From NCBI GenBank assembly GCA_030537615.1, contig JAUNVP010000008.1, positions 1 to 64,000 of the forward strand: a stretch of DNA of 64,000 bases, read 5' to 3'. Source of the DNA: Actinomycetaceae bacterium (lineage in GTDB: Bacteria; Actinomycetota; Actinomycetes; Actinomycetales; Actinomycetaceae). The position numbers and the translations under genes are program-made. Positions 63,469 to 64,000 of this stretch are shown in pieces. The notes under the pieces were generated by a model. It was given only the letters and a program-made list of their open reading frames with translations, did not search any database and had not been told where the DNA came from. The stretch's first letter is position 1. The number at the start of each line of letters is the position of its first letter.

Positions 63469-64000
63469 CTATGGATATTGGGGCCCGAGCGACCTATCGG
63501 TAAAAGAACGTTTACCAGGGCCAGACCGCGGTTGGCACGTGCGACAAAAGTAGTGGGTTCGGCCGGTCAAAACGATCCGGCTGATTTGTCCTCCGCATTG
63601 CTCGCAGTGTTCCCCTTCTCGTCCATACACGGCAAGACTGCGCGCAAAATATCCCGGATTGCCATCAACGTCTACATACAGAGCATCGAAGGATGTACCG
63701 CCGACTTCAATCGCCGCGCGCATCACGTGTTCGGCCGCATGGAGAATCTCGGTCACTTCCCAGCGCCGCAGGAGCGTCCCTTTGCGAGCCCCATGTACAC
63801 CGGCCGCAAACAGTGCTTCGTCGGCATAAATATTGCCGATCCCCGATACGATGTGCTGGTTGAGCAAAATTGTCTTAATTGCCGATTTCGATTGCCGTAT
63901 GCGGCGGTTGATGCAGGAATGATCGACGAGGGGATCAAGTGGATCAAGACCAATGTGAGCGATTGACTCTGGCACGCCGCTTTCATCGACATCGCTCACC
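63469..64000 (-). CDS. mutM: Formamidopyrimidine-DNA glycosylase, C-terminal part (partial at right edge)
   Basis: The visible 177 codons are the C-terminal two-thirds of an Fpg/Nei glycosylase: LNQHIVSGIGNIYADEALF is the H2TH region and CEQCGGQISRIVLTGR...FCRTCQ the zinc finger, which is complete with four cysteines. It removes oxidised purines such as 8-oxoguanine. The N-terminal catalytic Pro-Glu lies outside the window. Fpg versus Nei cannot be decided, but the finger and H2TH segment are Fpg-like. Confidence 0.9.
   Translation of the reverse strand, partial: VSDVDESGVPESIAHIGLDPLDPLVDHSCINRRIRQSKSAIKTILLNQHIVSGIGNIYADEALFAAGVHGARKGTLLRRWEVTEILHAAEHVMRAAIEVGGTSFDALYVDVDGNPGYFARSLAVYGREGEHCEQCGGQISRIVLTGRTHYFCRTCQPRSGPGKRSFTDRSLGPQYP

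Noticed and set aside
1..64000. CRISPR arrays, insertion sequences, prophage or integrase
   Set aside because: I saw no repeat-spacer pattern, transposase, terminal inverted repeats or integrase motifs.

Overview
The window looks like a chromosome segment of a mid-GC, high-GC-Gram-positive actinobacterium, most likely in or near the family Actinomycetaceae (Actinomyces/Arcanobacterium-like). The evidence is gene content and order: a prenyl synthase / Rv2175c-type DNA-binding protein / PknL-type PASTA kinase / class II DAHP synthase cluster, a DEDD-exonuclease/GIY-YIG fusion near trpD, DUF3043, RNase E-rplU-rpmA-obg-proB-proA-nadD-rsfS in order, and a phosphofructokinase with the PPi-dependent Asp/Lys signature. 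Several genes have no Shine-Dalgarno sequence but have a TANNNT box 6-8 nt before the start codon, which suggests leaderless mRNAs, also an actinobacterial habit. The species is not identified.

Layout. 1-6.1 kb: Lys/Ala-rich N-terminus of a probable principal sigma factor (cut by the left edge), a universal stress protein, prenyl diphosphate synthase, Rv2175c-like protein, PASTA kinase and DAHP synthase. 6.2-15.9 kb: housekeeping metabolism (PPi-type phosphofructokinase, acylglycerol-phosphate acyltransferase, exonuclease/GIY-YIG protein, trpD with a receiver-like partner, FKBP lipoprotein, ErpA-type Fe-S carrier, M20 dipeptidase with a glycerate-kinase-like partner). 16-27.9 kb: DUF3043, pyrD, a TrmH methyltransferase, an HAD phosphatase, an NSS amino-acid transporter with its tiny MetS-like subunit, purine nucleoside phosphorylase, beta-galactosidase, a YgjP-type metallopeptidase, an aberrant Tag glycosylase and uridine kinase.

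28.1-37.5 kb is a catabolic region: a lone flavin monooxygenase, then an alpha-mannosidase with a CUT1-type ABC importer (binding protein and two permeases, no ATPase) and a LacI regulator. A perfect 18-bp LacI-type palindrome sits at the predicted start of the transporter operon. 37.6-44.7 kb is an accessory block with unrecognised genes (a coupled 387/96-aa pair, a GNAT-plus-membrane PLD-like pair, a 660-aa membrane protein, an ASCH protein) and decayed genes (a multiply frameshifted membrane protein, and a YafQ-like toxin broken by one extra A beside an intact antitoxin). It lies on the 3' side of tRNA-Ala(GGC), but I see no integrase or attachment repeat.

45-54.3 kb returns to conserved genes on the minus strand (phosphoglycerate mutase-like, rsfS, nadD, proA, proB, obg, rpmA, rplU, rne). 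54.8-63.5 kb is the cytochrome bd locus: cydAB, a strong hairpin, then cydDC overlapping a DevS-like GAF sensor kinase, with a NarL/DevR-type response regulator converging on it. This arrangement suggests redox or oxygen control of the terminal oxidase. The right edge cuts a MutM-type glycosylase.

The best candidates for something undescribed are the GNAT/membrane-PLD pair, the coupled 387/96-aa pair and the bd-oxidase/sensor operon. None of these is proven from sequence alone.
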